In this document: positions 18,179 to 28,109 of the stretch, piece by piece
Numbering within the stretch: position 1 is the stretch's first letter
How the letters are laid out: each line of letters begins with the position of its first letter
Source: Methylophaga thalassica
Lineage (GTDB): Bacteria; Pseudomonadota; Gammaproteobacteria; Nitrosococcales; Methylophagaceae
Length of the DNA: 64,000 nucleotides
Direction of reading: 5' to 3'
Assembly: GCF_030159795.1 (NCBI RefSeq)
Contig: NZ_BSND01000003.1
Coordinates: 496,001 to 560,000 of the forward strand
Position numbers and translations under genes: made by a program
The notes under the pieces: generated by a model
The model's database searches: none
What the model saw: the letters and a program-made list of their open reading frames with translations, nothing else
What the model was told of the DNA's origin: nothing

Positions 18179-20486
18179 ATTACGAAACAAGATTTTTTTG
18201 TTATGTACCTTTTTGGTATTTTTTACTGCGGTCGTTATCCAGGTCAGTACATGGTTGAGTAGTCATAAATTTAATCAGCAACAGCTAACAGAGCGAGTTT
18301 TGAGTGCAAAACAGGTACTTATCGAATATTTATCTGCACAAGAAAAGTTATTAGTTATTGCTGCTAACGTTCTGACATCTGACTTCGGTTTCATCCGTGC
18401 AGTTGCAACTTCCGATGCTGAAACAATCAAAAGCGTATTGCAAAATCACGGTAAACGAATTGATGCTGATTTGATGCTGCTAACAGATTTATCTGGCAGT
18501 TTTATCAGTTCCAGCCGGGCGATTTTATCTGACTCTGATTTAAATGAAGCTTTAATCAAAAGTTTGATCAACAGTCCTGGGAAAAGTTTTTTTGTAACGA
18601 TTAATCAGCATTTTTATCAGTTGATATTATTGCCGGTTAAAGCACCTCATACAATTGCTTATAGCGTAGTCGGATTTGAAATTACGTCTGAGGATATGGA
18701 TGCGTTAAAAAAGCTCACCGGCGTCGATGTGAGCTTTTATGATGAAGACAAGCAGCTACTGATTTCAACAATTGGTATTGAGAGCTTTAGACAGTTTCAA
18801 GACAATCTGAATAATCAGCTTACCTATCAATTTATGATTCCTCGGCCTGCTTATATTACTGAGGAGTTGCTCCTGCCATCCACGAGTGTAGCGCCTGTCG
18901 GTGTTTTACTAACCAGCAGCCTTGCTCCTCTTTATGCTCAATATGACGAAATTATCATTCATAACTTCTTATTGGCGCTATTGGTAGCAATTATTGCATC
19001 ATTACTGAGTATTTTTCTGGCAAAAAGTCTCACTATCCCACTGACAAAATTGACAAAGCTAGCGGAAAAATTCGCTGCTGGAGATTATTCATCAACTATT
19101 GATCTAGAGAGAAGTGGTATAGAGGCAAGACAGCTACTGAGTACATTTGAAATGATGGGGCAGCGGATTAAACTCCGTGAGGATAAGATTCTTTACCAAG
19201 CTCAATACGATATTTTAACTGGCCTCTATAACATCTATACGGCGAAACAAAAATTACCTGAGTATTTAGCTTCAGGACGGCAAAAACTACTGGTTGCCTT
19301 TAGTATTCGTAACTTCAGACAGATTAATGATCGTTTAGGGCCTGACATTGCGGATGACTGCTTAAAGGCGCTGTCTGCACGCCTTAAACATACTGAGCTT
19401 ATTGAAATACAAATGGCGGCGAGACTAGACGGTGTAGAGTTCTTTTCTCTACTGAATTTATCAGAAAAGCTAAGTCATATACATCAGGTCGATAATTTCC
19501 TCAGTTCTCTTGAGGGGGATTTTAACGTTGCTGAATTAATGATAAACCTGGAGCTCAATGCTGGTGTTGTTATTTATCCAGATAATGGTACTGACACAAC
19601 ATCATTACTGAGAAGAACCAGCATCGCTCTCGATAATGCAAGAAAAAGTAAACAGCGTATACATTTTTATAAGGATGGTGAAGATGAAGCTCATCTAGAG
19701 CGTTTGGCAATTACTGATGCTCTGAAAAATCTTTTTAAAAAACCTGATACTGAAGAATTATTTATGGTTTACCAACCTAAGATTAATTTACAAGATCAGA
19801 GTACTAAGGCAGAAGCACTGATTCGCTGGAAACATCCTGATAAGGGATTTATTTCACCAGAGTTATTTGTGAATCTGGCCGAGCAAGCTGGGCTTATTAT
19901 CGAGTTAACGGATTGGGTGATTGATTCTGTTTTCTCTCAGATGGCATTTTGGCAAAACAAAGGACTTATAGTCCCTGTATCGATTAATGTCTCTGCGCAA
20001 GACTTGATGCATAAAGACTTTGAAAAACATCTCTGCGAGTTGGTTGAGCGTCATCAAATTAACCAGGCACTCGTTACTCTAGAAATTACTGAACGAGATA
20101 TCATGCACCATGAACATATTGTTGTTGCCGCATTAAAAAGGTTGAAAAGTCATGGTTTTCATATTGCTATTGATGACTATGGTATCGGCCAGTCATCATT
20201 ATCGAAACTCAAAGATCTCCCTGTAGATGAAATTAAACTGGATAAAAGCTTTATTATGCAGTTAGCTTCTTCTGAAAAAGATAAATTAATTGTTCGTTCT
20301 ACTATTCAATTAGCTCATCAGCTTGGTTTTTATGTTGTTGCTGAAGGCGTAGAAAATGAAGCTGGTCTTCAGATTTTGAGTGACTTTGGTTGTGACGAAA
20401 TTCAAGGTTATTTCATCAGTAAACCGCTTTCTGCGAGTACGTTTTATTCATGGCAAGAAGAGTATGTGGAAAAAAATATTTCTTAA
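18159..20486 (+). CDS. Membrane sensor with degenerate GGDEF and intact EAL
   Basis: About 775 aa. N-terminal helix, a periplasmic sensor region (about 30-260), second helix, HAMP (about 285-345), a GGDEF-like domain whose catalytic motif is replaced by LDGVEF, and an EAL domain with EALIRWKHP, SINVSA, LEITE, IDDYGIG, IKLDKSF, AEGVE and QGYFISKP all kept. It should therefore bind and hydrolyse cyclic di-GMP rather than make it. Start chosen at GTG 18159, 8 bp after GAGGA; ATG 18150 or TTG 18144 are alternatives. Overlaps its neighbours on both sides. Confidence 0.88.
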   Translation: MWFHRIKLRNKIFLLCTFLVFFTAVVIQVSTWLSSHKFNQQQLTERVLSAKQVLIEYLSAQEKLLVIAANVLTSDFGFIRAVATSDAETIKSVLQNHGKRIDADLMLLTDLSGSFISSSRAILSDSDLNEALIKSLINSPGKSFFVTINQHFYQLILLPVKAPHTIAYSVVGFEITSEDMDALKKLTGVDVSFYDEDKQLLISTIGIESFRQFQDNLNNQLTYQFMIPRPAYITEELLLPSTSVAPVGVLLTSSLAPLYAQYDEIIIHNFLLALLVAIIASLLSIFLAKSLTIPLTKLTKLAEKFAAGDYSSTIDLERSGIEARQLLSTFEMMGQRIKLREDKILYQAQYDILTGLYNIYTAKQKLPEYLASGRQKLLVAFSIRNFRQINDRLGPDIADDCLKALSARLKHTELIEIQMAARLDGVEFFSLLNLSEKLSHIHQVDNFLSSLEGDFNVAELMINLELNAGVVIYPDNGTDTTSLLRRTSIALDNARKSKQRIHFYKDGEDEAHLERLAITDALKNLFKKPDTEELFMVYQPKINLQDQSTKAEALIRWKHPDKGFISPELFVNLAEQAGLIIELTDWVIDSVFSQMAFWQNKGLIVPVSINVSAQDLMHKDFEKHLCELVERHQINQALVTLEITERDIMHHEHIVVAALKRLKSHGFHIAIDDYGIGQSSLSKLKDLPVDEIKLDKSFIMQLASSEKDKLIVRSTIQLAHQLGFYVVAEGVENEAGLQILSDFGCDEIQGYFISKPLSASTFYSWQEEYVEKNIS

Positions 20487-21291
20487 ATTAATGCTTTTCA
20501 TGCCCGTTGTCTGTTGTGCAGCAGATGGAAAATTAATTGCAACTCCTGGTGTTTCTCAGATAGAGGGAAGCGGAGGCGGAGGGCTGGTTCCTTGGGCACA
20601 ATTAGCAGGTTACGCGAGCCAGGATGAAGTCGCTTTCAATGTTTTTTGCAGTCGTGGTGAGGTTGATGACTACAGATTAGATGTCTGTGGTGCTCAAACA
20701 AATTTATACGATCGTTTGGAATTATCAATTGCAGAGCAAACGTTTCATGTTGATGCTCTGGATCGCAATATTCGTCAACGTATTTTCGGTGCCAAATTAC
20801 GTTTGTATGGGGATATTGTCTATAGTGATTGGCCACAACTCAGTTTAGGTATCCAACATAAAACGTTACATGATCCCTTTGTTGGTGATTTACTCGGCGC
20901 AGAAGATGATAGTGGAACAGATTATTATCTGGCTGCGAGTAAATTACAGCTAGGCGCGATTGCTGGCCTGAATTGGCTGTGGAATGTCACAGGTCGTTAT
21001 ACGGAGGCAAACCAAACCGGTTTATTAGGATTTGGTGCAAAAGGGGAGGGTGCCGAACTCGTCTGGGAAGCTTCTACAGCCTTATTGCTAGGAAGGCATA
21101 TTGCTTTGGGGGTTGAGTATCGCCAAAAGCCGGATAATTTATCACTGAAAGAAGACGACTGGAAAAGCCTGTTTCTCGCTTGGGTACCCAATAAATCACT
21201 GAATATCACTGCTGGTTGGATTGACTTGGGGGATATCGCCGGTGCAAAACATCAAGATGGTATCTACTTTTCCATTATGGGCAATTTCTGA
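20464..21291 (+). CDS. DUF3034 family outer-membrane-like protein
   Basis: 275 aa. Signal peptide (about residues 1-20, CCAADG cleavage), then GKLIATPGVSQIEGSGGGGLVPWA, the N-terminal hallmark of DUF3034. The remainder alternates hydrophobic and polar residues and ends in GNF with terminal Phe, as outer-membrane beta-barrels do. Start is ATG 20464 inside the end of the EAL gene. Role unknown; the overlap chain shows it works with the EAL protein and globin. Confidence 0.8.
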   Translation: MWKKIFLKLMLFMPVVCCAADGKLIATPGVSQIEGSGGGGLVPWAQLAGYASQDEVAFNVFCSRGEVDDYRLDVCGAQTNLYDRLELSIAEQTFHVDALDRNIRQRIFGAKLRLYGDIVYSDWPQLSLGIQHKTLHDPFVGDLLGAEDDSGTDYYLAASKLQLGAIAGLNWLWNVTGRYTEANQTGLLGFGAKGEGAELVWEASTALLLGRHIALGVEYRQKPDNLSLKEDDWKSLFLAWVPNKSLNITAGWIDLGDIAGAKHQDGIYFSIMGNF

Positions 21292-21719
21292 TGAGATGCA
21301 GGAATATTTGCATTATTTTACTTATCTTCGGCTTTTTGACCGCTTGCGGTCATTTTTCGCCTGCTCCCTCATTGTACGAAAAACTCGGCGGTGAAAAGGG
21401 GATCGTTTCTATTGTTAACAACCTCACGAAAAATATTGGACATGATGAACAGCTATTTCATTACTTTGCCCAGTCTAATGTCAGCCGATTCAAAAAAAGC
21501 TTAATACTATATCTTTGTGCAACTAGTGATGGACCGTGTCAGTACAATGGTGACTCAATGCAACAAATTCATGACGGGATGGATATCAATGAGCGTGATT
21601 TTAATCATTTGGTAGATTTACTGATTGATGCTATGAATGAAACAGGTATTTCCCATCCCATACAAAATCAATTGCTTGCGAGATTAGTCCCGTTGAGAAA
21701 GCAGATCATTTACCGATAG
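21291..21719 (+). CDS. Lipoprotein-type group 1 truncated globin
   Basis: 142 aa. Lipobox LTAC at residue about 18 predicts a lipid-anchored protein. The body matches group 1 truncated haemoglobins: YEKLGGEKGI start, then a candidate proximal His in QQIHDGMDI (about residue 97). The ATG shares its A with the preceding TGA. A periplasmic-facing lipidated globin is unusual; O2 or NO binding is likely but unproven. Last gene of the four-gene unit. Confidence 0.75.
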   Translation: MRCRNICIILLIFGFLTACGHFSPAPSLYEKLGGEKGIVSIVNNLTKNIGHDEQLFHYFAQSNVSRFKKSLILYLCATSDGPCQYNGDSMQQIHDGMDINERDFNHLVDLLIDAMNETGISHPIQNQLLARLVPLRKQIIYR

Positions 21720-21794
21720 TGAGTCACAGTAGTTGTTTTGTTTCAGCCATATGCGAGTTGAATAGGGTCTGTTAGTTACTGTTTTAATGAGGCA

Positions 21795-22784
21795 CTAAAA
21801 GAATTGTTCCTGGACATCTGTAGAAAGCTTCTCGCCAGATAGATGAGCCCGCTGTAGAAGCTGCCAGTAATAGCGATAAGAGGCCTTATCATACAATTTA
21901 TCGTTTAAGCTTATTGGTGCCCAACTACGTTGTTGTGCTGTCAACAAGATTTCACTGGCAAGCTGGATCTTTTCTGACTCAGGTGTCATCGCTTTTATAA
22001 TGGCTTTTATTTGTTGGGGATGTACACTCCACATTCTCAAAAAGCCAAACTGATTACGCGCTCTATAAGCATCTTCAAATGTTTGTTGATAATCCTTAAT
22101 CGCCAGTGTCACATTATGTGATGGTATACAGCCAGAAGATATGGCGGCACAGGCTATTTCTGTTTTCGCTCTGACAATCAGAGCATGTTCAAACTGAGTA
22201 GGACTATGCATAGCATTATCCGTTATAGCGCCTTGATATGCGCTGATATAGTCCATAATCCCGAAATCTAGAACTTGCACAGGCTTCATGGCTGCAATTT
22301 TGTAGACGTCGTTTAATGCACCGTGTGTTTCAATTAATACATGGATAGGGATGGGGTGGGTAATGTTGTATCTCTGTGAAGCTTGCTGAATATATTCAAG
22401 CATAACCTCAACTTGATCAGCATTTTGCGCCTTGGGCAGTGTAATATAGCGAATATTATCTCTTGCGCCAGATAATAAAATATCGATTTCCTGTCGCCAG
22501 ACAGAATGATCGTAGCCATGGATACGAATTCCTGACATATGATGAATGTTGTGTTCGCTATTGAGAAGTTCAACAATCATATTCGCATGTTGTATTTCTC
22601 CACCCGAGGCTGCGCCGTCTTCACAATCACAGGTTATGTCGAATACCGGGCCATATTCAGATTGAATTGAAAAGGCTTTGAGTAAAGTATGGCGGCTACC
22701 AGCGAAGTGTTCACATGCAGGTATTAAAGGTAGTGGCGAGATGTCATCAACAAGTGCATCATTCGGATGAATTAAGATAGTCAT
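21795..22784 (-). CDS. HpcH/HpaI aldolase / CitE-like lyase family protein
   Basis: 329 aa. TIM-barrel family of citrate lyase beta and malyl-CoA lyases. Visible landmarks are FDITCDCEDGAASG (acidic metal-binding region, about 49-62), the Arg/Gly segment SGIRIHG (about 83), THPIPIHVLIETHGAL with the metal-binding Glu (about 147-158), and DFGIMDYISAYQG. A C-C bond lyase acting on a CoA thioester is expected; the exact substrate cannot be read. It stands alone, divergent from ppsR. Confidence 0.8.
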   Translation of the reverse strand: MTILIHPNDALVDDISPLPLIPACEHFAGSRHTLLKAFSIQSEYGPVFDITCDCEDGAASGGEIQHANMIVELLNSEHNIHHMSGIRIHGYDHSVWRQEIDILLSGARDNIRYITLPKAQNADQVEVMLEYIQQASQRYNITHPIPIHVLIETHGALNDVYKIAAMKPVQVLDFGIMDYISAYQGAITDNAMHSPTQFEHALIVRAKTEIACAAISSGCIPSHNVTLAIKDYQQTFEDAYRARNQFGFLRMWSVHPQQIKAIIKAMTPESEKIQLASEILLTAQQRSWAPISLNDKLYDKASYRYYWQLLQRAHLSGEKLSTDVQEQFF

Positions 22785-23063
22785 TACATAGATATCCCTA
22801 ACTCAGCTCTTTTCATCACGTCATCGATCATCGTGTGTCTGATTGTCAAAAGCATAATATATCGATTAAGTCTGGTTTTTAGTTTAAAAAGATGCGATTA
22901 TTCACGGTTTTGGTTGCCGTATTTTAGTAATAAATTCGATTGGAATAGTCTTTTTTCCAACGAATTAACTATATATGGTTTGGGCTGAATTGAGTAAACA
23001 CTGATTTGTCTGGACGCAAAATTTTTGTTGATCAATTCCTGTATTTCGGCACATGATTAACAC

Positions 23064-23954
23064 ATGACAGAAACAGAACTACAACATTCTGAACAGATAC
23101 GGAAAGTCTTCTTTGTCTCAGACCGTACTGGACTTACTGCCGAATCTTATGGAAAGTGTTTGCTTGCCCAATTTCCTGACTTGGAATTTGAAACCATCAC
23201 GCTGGCTTTTGTGGATACACCAGAAAAAGCCTTGCAAGCACGAGAAAAAATTAATGAAACGAGCTTAGAGTCTAATCTTAAGCCGGTGGTTTTTAGCACA
23301 TTAGTGCACGATGATGAACAATACATTATTGAAAGCGCTAATGCCTGTGTTATCAGCTTGTTTCACAGCTATATTGGCTCCCTAGAAAGTTTTTTTGGTG
23401 TGGAGTCGTCACACAAGCAAGGCGTGTCGCGAATTGCCTTCAGTGATACCACATACCAGCGCCGATTAGATGCGATTGATTTTGCACTTTCGCATGATGA
23501 TGGCGTCAGACCGGATCACTATAACGATGCTGACGTTATTCTGGCGGGTGTGTCACGTTGTGGCAAAACGCCCACCAGTCTTTATTTGGCGATGAACTTT
23601 TCTCTTAAAGTGGCAAATTATCCACTTACACCGGAAGACTTATCATCAGATGAATTGCCTCAATGTTTATTGGATAATATTGATAAACTTGTTGGTTTAA
23701 CGATTAAACCGGTGCCGTTAAGTCGAATCAGACGCCAGCGACGTCCTGGCAGTGAATATGCCTCACTGGAAATTTGTCAGGCTGAATTGACACAAGCACA
23801 AGCTATGTTTGATAAAGCGGGCATTGCCGTTTTTGAAACAACCGATACATCGATCGAAGAAATCTCTAGCCGTGTAGTTCGTGCGCTTGGCCTAGGTAGA
23901 GAACGTGTTAGAGAGTCGGTCTTAATGTTTAATAAATCTATAAAAGCAAGGTAG
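23064..23954 (+). CDS. ppsR: PEP synthase regulatory protein (bifunctional kinase/pyrophosphorylase)
   Basis: 296 aa DUF299 protein. Family members phosphorylate PEP synthase with ADP to switch it off and remove the phosphate with inorganic phosphate to restore activity. [15 protein letters not shown] opens the protein (about 15-29) and the P-loop-like [11 protein letters not shown] is at about 157-167. ppsA follows 8 bp downstream, its regulatory target. Confidence 0.93.
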   Translation: MTETELQHSEQIRKVFFVSDRTGLTAESYGKCLLAQFPDLEFETITLAFVDTPEKALQAREKINETSLESNLKPVVFSTLVHDDEQYIIESANACVISLFHSYIGSLESFFGVESSHKQGVSRIAFSDTTYQRRLDAIDFALSHDDGVRPDHYNDADVILAGVSRCGKTPTSLYLAMNFSLKVANYPLTPEDLSSDELPQCLLDNIDKLVGLTIKPVPLSRIRRQRRPGSEYASLEICQAELTQAQAMFDKAGIAVFETTDTSIEEISSRVVRALGLGRERVRESVLMFNKSIKAR

Positions 23955-23962
23955 TTATAACT

Positions 23963-26329
23963 ATGTCAGAATATGTTATCTCTCTGGATAAGCTATGCAT
24001 GGAGGATGTCGGCAGAGTAGGTGGCAAAAACGCCTCATTAGGTGAAATGCTGCAAAATCTCGCCCCTCTAGGAGTCGATGTCCCAGGTGGTTTTGCCACG
24101 ACTGCGGATGCTTACCGGGAATTTCTTCTGCACGATGGACTCCAGAGTAAAATCAATGATCGTTTGCGTGAGCTGGATGTCGATGACGTCACTGCTTTGC
24201 AAAAAACAGGTCAGGAAATTCGTGACTGGATCATGACGATTCCTTATCCAGAAGCGATGGAAAAAGCCATTGATGAAGCTTTTGCTGCATTGGAAAAAGA
24301 ATACGGTCCTGAAGCTAGTTTTGCTGTGCGTTCATCAGCAACGGCAGAAGATTTACCTGATGCTTCATTTGCTGGACAACAAGAAACATTCCTTAATGTT
24401 TCCGGCTTAGACAATATCAAAAAAGCTATTCGTGAAGTATTTGCATCGTTATTTAATGACCGTGCTATTGCTTATCGCGATCACCAAGGGTTTGATCACA
24501 GTGAAGTGGCTTTATCAGCCGGTATTCAAAAAATGGTACGTTCTGATATCGCCAGTGCGGGTGTGGCCTTTTCTCTGGACACTGAAAGTGGCTTCCGTGA
24601 CGTTGTGTTTGTTACAGGTAGTTATGGCCTGGGTGAGATGGTGGTTCAAGGTGCTGTTAACCCTGACGAATTCTATGTACACAAAAATACATTAGAAGCT
24701 GGCCGCCCATCTGTGTTACGACGCACTGTGGGTCAAAAAGCAATTAAGATGGTTTATTCTGGTGATGCTTCATCACCGGTTAAAACCGTGGATGTTGATG
24801 AAGATGAACGTCTACATTTCTGCCTGACCGACGAAGAAGTTGAGTCTTTAGCAAAAATGGTAGTGACTATCGAGAAACATTACCAACGTCCAATGGATGT
24901 GGAGTGGGCTAAAGATGGTAATGATGGTCGTATCTACATCGTTCAGGCCCGCCCTGAAACGGTTCAAAGCCGAACTAAGAAAAATGTCCGTGAAACTTTT
25001 GTCCTGAAACAAAAAGGCGAGTTGATTTCTGTCGGACGTGCTATCGGCAGCAAAATTGGTCAGGGTAAAGTGCGTTTATTAAACAGCCTGGACCAAATGA
25101 ATAAATTCCAGGAAGGCGACGTTTTATTAACGGACATGACCGATCCTGACTGGGAACCTATCATGAAACGTGCTTCGGCCATTATCACTAACCGTGGTGG
25201 TCGTACTTGTCACGCCGCGATTATTGCACGTGAATTAGGTATTCCTGCTGTTGTTGGTTGTGGTGATGCCACTGAAAAAGTGGAAGAAGGCACAGAAGTG
25301 ACTGTCTCATGCGCCCAAGGTGATGAAGGTAATATCTATGCTGGTTTACTTGAGTTCGAACACCGTGTGGAAGAACTCGACAATATGCCTGAGCTACCTG
25401 TCAAAATCATGATGAACGTAGGTAATCCTGATCGCGCATTCAGCTTTGCTCAGTTACCTAATAAAGGTGTTGGTCTGGCGCGTTTGGAATTCATCATCAA
25501 CAATATGATTGGTATCCATCCAAAAGCATTGATGAATGCGGATAAGATGGAAGGTGAAGTCAAACAAGCCATCAAAGAGCGTACAACCGCTTACGGTGAC
25601 CCGGTAGAATTTTACATCAGCCGTATTGCTGAAGGTGTATCCACGATCGCCGCTGCGTTCTATCCTGAAACTGTGATTGTTCGTATGTCTGACTTCAAAT
25701 CGAATGAATACGCTAATCTGATTGGCGGTACCTTGTTTGAGCCTGAAGAAGAAAATCCAATGATTGGCTTCCGTGGAGCATCACGTTATTCATCAGAAGA
25801 TTTTGCTGAATGCTTCAAACTTGAAATTGAAGCGATGAAGCGTGTTCGTGATGTAATGGGATTAACAAATGTTGAGTTAATGATCCCGTTTGTTCGCACA
25901 CTGGCTGAAGCGGAGTCTGTGGTTAATTTGCTCAAAGAAAACGGTTTGGAGCGCGGTAAAAATGGTCTGCGTTTGATCATGATGTGTGAACTACCTTCAA
26001 ATGCTGTTATGGCAGATGAATTCCTCGAATTCTTTGATGGTTTCTCTATCGGTTCAAATGATATGACTCAGTTAACACTGGGCTTAGACCGTGATTCAGC
26101 GCTAGTGGCCGGCTCATTTGATGAGCGTAACCCTGCGGTACTGAAAATGCTGGATATGGCGATTACAGCCTGTAAGAAAGCAGATAAATATGTCGGTATA
26201 TGTGGTCAAGGTCCATCAGATCATGAAGACTTGGCTGAATGGTTATTAGAGCGTGGAATCAGCAGTATTTCATTAAACCCTGATACCGTAGTCAGTACAT
26301 GGCAGGCTTTAGCAGAAAAGCATGCTTAA
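23963..26329 (+). CDS. ppsA: Phosphoenolpyruvate synthase
   Basis: 788 aa. Converts pyruvate plus ATP to PEP, AMP and phosphate for gluconeogenesis. N-terminal ATP-grasp domain ([10 protein letters not shown] at about 21; [21 protein letters not shown]), the phospho-His domain with [19 protein letters not shown] (catalytic His near 421; the adjacent Thr is the PpsR target), and the C-terminal PEP-binding TIM barrel with MMCELPSNA and the catalytic Cys in [10 protein letters not shown]. Confidence 0.96.
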   Translation: MSEYVISLDKLCMEDVGRVGGKNASLGEMLQNLAPLGVDVPGGFATTADAYREFLLHDGLQSKINDRLRELDVDDVTALQKTGQEIRDWIMTIPYPEAMEKAIDEAFAALEKEYGPEASFAVRSSATAEDLPDASFAGQQETFLNVSGLDNIKKAIREVFASLFNDRAIAYRDHQGFDHSEVALSAGIQKMVRSDIASAGVAFSLDTESGFRDVVFVTGSYGLGEMVVQGAVNPDEFYVHKNTLEAGRPSVLRRTVGQKAIKMVYSGDASSPVKTVDVDEDERLHFCLTDEEVESLAKMVVTIEKHYQRPMDVEWAKDGNDGRIYIVQARPETVQSRTKKNVRETFVLKQKGELISVGRAIGSKIGQGKVRLLNSLDQMNKFQEGDVLLTDMTDPDWEPIMKRASAIITNRGGRTCHAAIIARELGIPAVVGCGDATEKVEEGTEVTVSCAQGDEGNIYAGLLEFEHRVEELDNMPELPVKIMMNVGNPDRAFSFAQLPNKGVGLARLEFIINNMIGIHPKALMNADKMEGEVKQAIKERTTAYGDPVEFYISRIAEGVSTIAAAFYPETVIVRMSDFKSNEYANLIGGTLFEPEEENPMIGFRGASRYSSEDFAECFKLEIEAMKRVRDVMGLTNVELMIPFVRTLAEAESVVNLLKENGLERGKNGLRLIMMCELPSNAVMADEFLEFFDGFSIGSNDMTQLTLGLDRDSALVAGSFDERNPAVLKMLDMAITACKKADKYVGICGQGPSDHEDLAEWLLERGISSISLNPDTVVSTWQALAEKHA

Positions 26330-26347
26330 AAAGTAAAAAAAGCGACT

Positions 26348-26378
26348 GTCCGACCTGTTTTTTCAGGTCGGGCTTTGC
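26348..26378 (+). terminator. Probable terminator after ppsA
   Basis: CCGACCTG-TTTTTT-CAGGTCGG followed by a weak GCTTTG tail. The stem is strong but the T-tract poor. Confidence 0.5.
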
Positions 26379-26440
26379 TAATATAGCGACCTCGTTAATC
26401 AGGCTTACTTCAAGCATCAATAGATTAACAACAATATCGT

Positions 26441-26517
26441 CGGGGCATGGCGCAGCCTGGTAGCGCACTTGCATGGGGTGCAAGGGGTCGAAGGTTCAAA
26501 TCCTTCTGTCCCGACCA
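26441..26517 (+). tRNA. tRNA-Pro (GGG), prophage attachment gene
   Basis: 77 nt: acceptor CGGGGCA/TGTCCCG, anticodon stem CTTGC/GCAAG around ATGGGGT giving GGG, T-arm GGTTCAAATCC, encoded CCA. The gene is intact and lies 166 bp from the stop of a leftward integrase, so it is the probable attB/attL with the phage copy restoring its 3' end. Confidence 0.96.
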
Positions 26518-26552
26518 ATTTAAACAGTAAATAAAACGATTTATTACACTAT

Positions 26553-26600
26553 AAAAAAGCCTGTAAACCCTTTATTTATGAGAGTTTACAGGCTTTTTTG
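26553..26600. terminator. Bidirectional terminator between tRNA-Pro and integrase
   Basis: AAAAAAGCCTGTAAACCC / GAGTTTACAGGCTTTTTT around a short loop. The A/T runs on both sides allow it to stop tRNA-Pro transcription rightward and int transcription leftward. Confidence 0.85.
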
Positions 26601-26683
26601 TTTCTGGTTTTAGTTGCTGCAATAAGACAACCATTTTTCATTAAATGGCTGTTTTTGGACTTTTTACAGCCATTTTACAGCCA

Positions 26684-27685
26684 CTATAAATTGGCCAGTG
26701 GGTTCAATTCGATAACATCGCGGAAATGAGATGGTGACAGGTGTGCATATCTCATTGTCATTTTTATATCTGTGTGGCCAAGGATATTCTGCAGCGTGAT
26801 GATATTGCCTCTATTAATCATGAAGTGACTTGCAAAGCTGTGTCTTAATACATGTGACAGCTGGCCTTTAGGAAGGGTGATATCAGCTCGTTTCACTGCT
26901 TTCCTGAATGATGAGTAGCAATTAGTAAAAATACGCTCTGACGGCTCACTCAGGCGGCAGAAATCTAATAGATCATTATAGAAAGTTTCATCCAGTGGAA
27001 GACTGCGTGTTTTCTTCCCTTTTGTTTTTTCAAAAGTGATTAGATTTTTCCCATGCAACTGCTTTCTTGTTAAAAACATAGCCTCACCCCATCTAGCCCC
27101 GGTTCTTAAGCAAATATTGGCCACGTACCAGGTTGATGGGTTTTGACAGCCTGTTTTTATGGATTCCAGCAGGTCCTTGATCTGTTTTTCTGATAAATAG
27201 GTCAGCTGACGTTCCTGCAGTCGGAGCTTATCCAGTTCATTTATAGGATTTTCATAATTAATGACACGCAGCTTTCTTAATGTGTTGTAAACAGCAGATA
27301 TAGCACTATGAATGTTATTGAACGTCTTCGCTGATATAGGCGGGCTATCTTCATAAAGCCGTTTATATCTGTATTTCACAATCATTTCTGGTGTCAGCAT
27401 GTGGCCAACAGGGTTTCCCATTTCAACAGCAGCGGTTTTGAGTTGGTTTAATAGCTTCTCTTTCTGAGCCAGGTTAATACCGTGATATTTGTACCAGATG
27501 TTTATTAGCTCAAGTAACGTCCTTGGGTCACTGATTTTTATCGGGCTGAGTTGCAGTCCGACAATGTATTCACGCTCGAACTGTAAAGCTTCAGATTCAG
27601 TATTGAACAGCTTTCTAACTCTTTTCAGACCTTTCCTGTTGACCAGGCATAGCCATTTGCCGTTTTTTTGTTTAGTAACAGACAT
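26684..27685 (-). CDS. int: Phage tyrosine integrase
   Basis: 333 aa. Arm-binding N-terminus, SAM-like core-binding domain (about 55-160), catalytic domain with Arg198 (TGARWGEA), His278 and Arg281 (SHVLRHSF), His304 (LGHTD) and the nucleophile Tyr313 (MRYAHL). It should insert the phage at tRNA-Pro. The gene sits just inside the left junction, transcribed towards it. Downstream, TTTACAGCCA is directly repeated at its 3' side (26663-26683), possible arm sites. Fifty bp upstream begins the 42-bp inverted repeat. Confidence 0.95.
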   Translation of the reverse strand: MSVTKQKNGKWLCLVNRKGLKRVRKLFNTESEALQFEREYIVGLQLSPIKISDPRTLLELINIWYKYHGINLAQKEKLLNQLKTAAVEMGNPVGHMLTPEMIVKYRYKRLYEDSPPISAKTFNNIHSAISAVYNTLRKLRVINYENPINELDKLRLQERQLTYLSEKQIKDLLESIKTGCQNPSTWYVANICLRTGARWGEAMFLTRKQLHGKNLITFEKTKGKKTRSLPLDETFYNDLLDFCRLSEPSERIFTNCYSSFRKAVKRADITLPKGQLSHVLRHSFASHFMINRGNIITLQNILGHTDIKMTMRYAHLSPSHFRDVIELNPLANL

Positions 27686-27734
27686 TTAAAAATTCCATGT
27701 GAGACTTGGCTTTAAAGTTATTTGTAAAATTTCC

Positions 27735-28109
27735 AGCCGGACGGGGTCATAGAGGGAAAAGCGTAATTTATGTAACTTATTAAAAAATATTTAAATATAT
27801 TTAATTAATACAGAGAGTTGCAGTTAATTTTTAGGCTTTTTTGGGTGTAACTTTTTAGTAATTTTTTTGTAATCTTGTTACGCTTTTTAGTTACTATAAA
27901 ATTACACTCAATTACACTTTTTCTGATAGGCTTTAATGCGTTGGTACGACTTGCTTTCATTGCTATTATGATTTTTGGCGGGTTACGCAAAATTACAGAA
28001 AAGTTACATTTTTAAAACTACGGTAACCTGCTGAATAAATTGAATAAAAAGTGTAAAAAATCCATTTGTTACGTAAATTACGCTTTTCCCTCTATGACTC
28101 CGTCCGGCT
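27735..28109. repeat. 42-bp inverted repeats enclosing 375-bp AT-rich segment
   Basis: Left arm 27735-27776 and right arm 28068-28109 are inverted copies with two mismatches; both begin AGCCGGACGG and end near GTAAC. The 291 bp between are very AT-rich and hold several TTACGC/GCGTAA and TTAC words. The right arm starts within the stop codon of the adjacent gene; the left lies 50 bp upstream of int. A reading frame at 27805-27990 (minus) looks non-coding. It could be an invertible control segment, a MITE-like insertion or a multi-site operator; no target duplication is evident. Confidence 0.8.

Noticed and set aside
27805..27990. 61-aa leftward frame inside the inverted-repeat segment
   Set aside because: Starts with TTG without a Shine-Dalgarno, extreme AT-driven Lys/Ile/Asn composition and lies between repeat arms; treated as non-coding.
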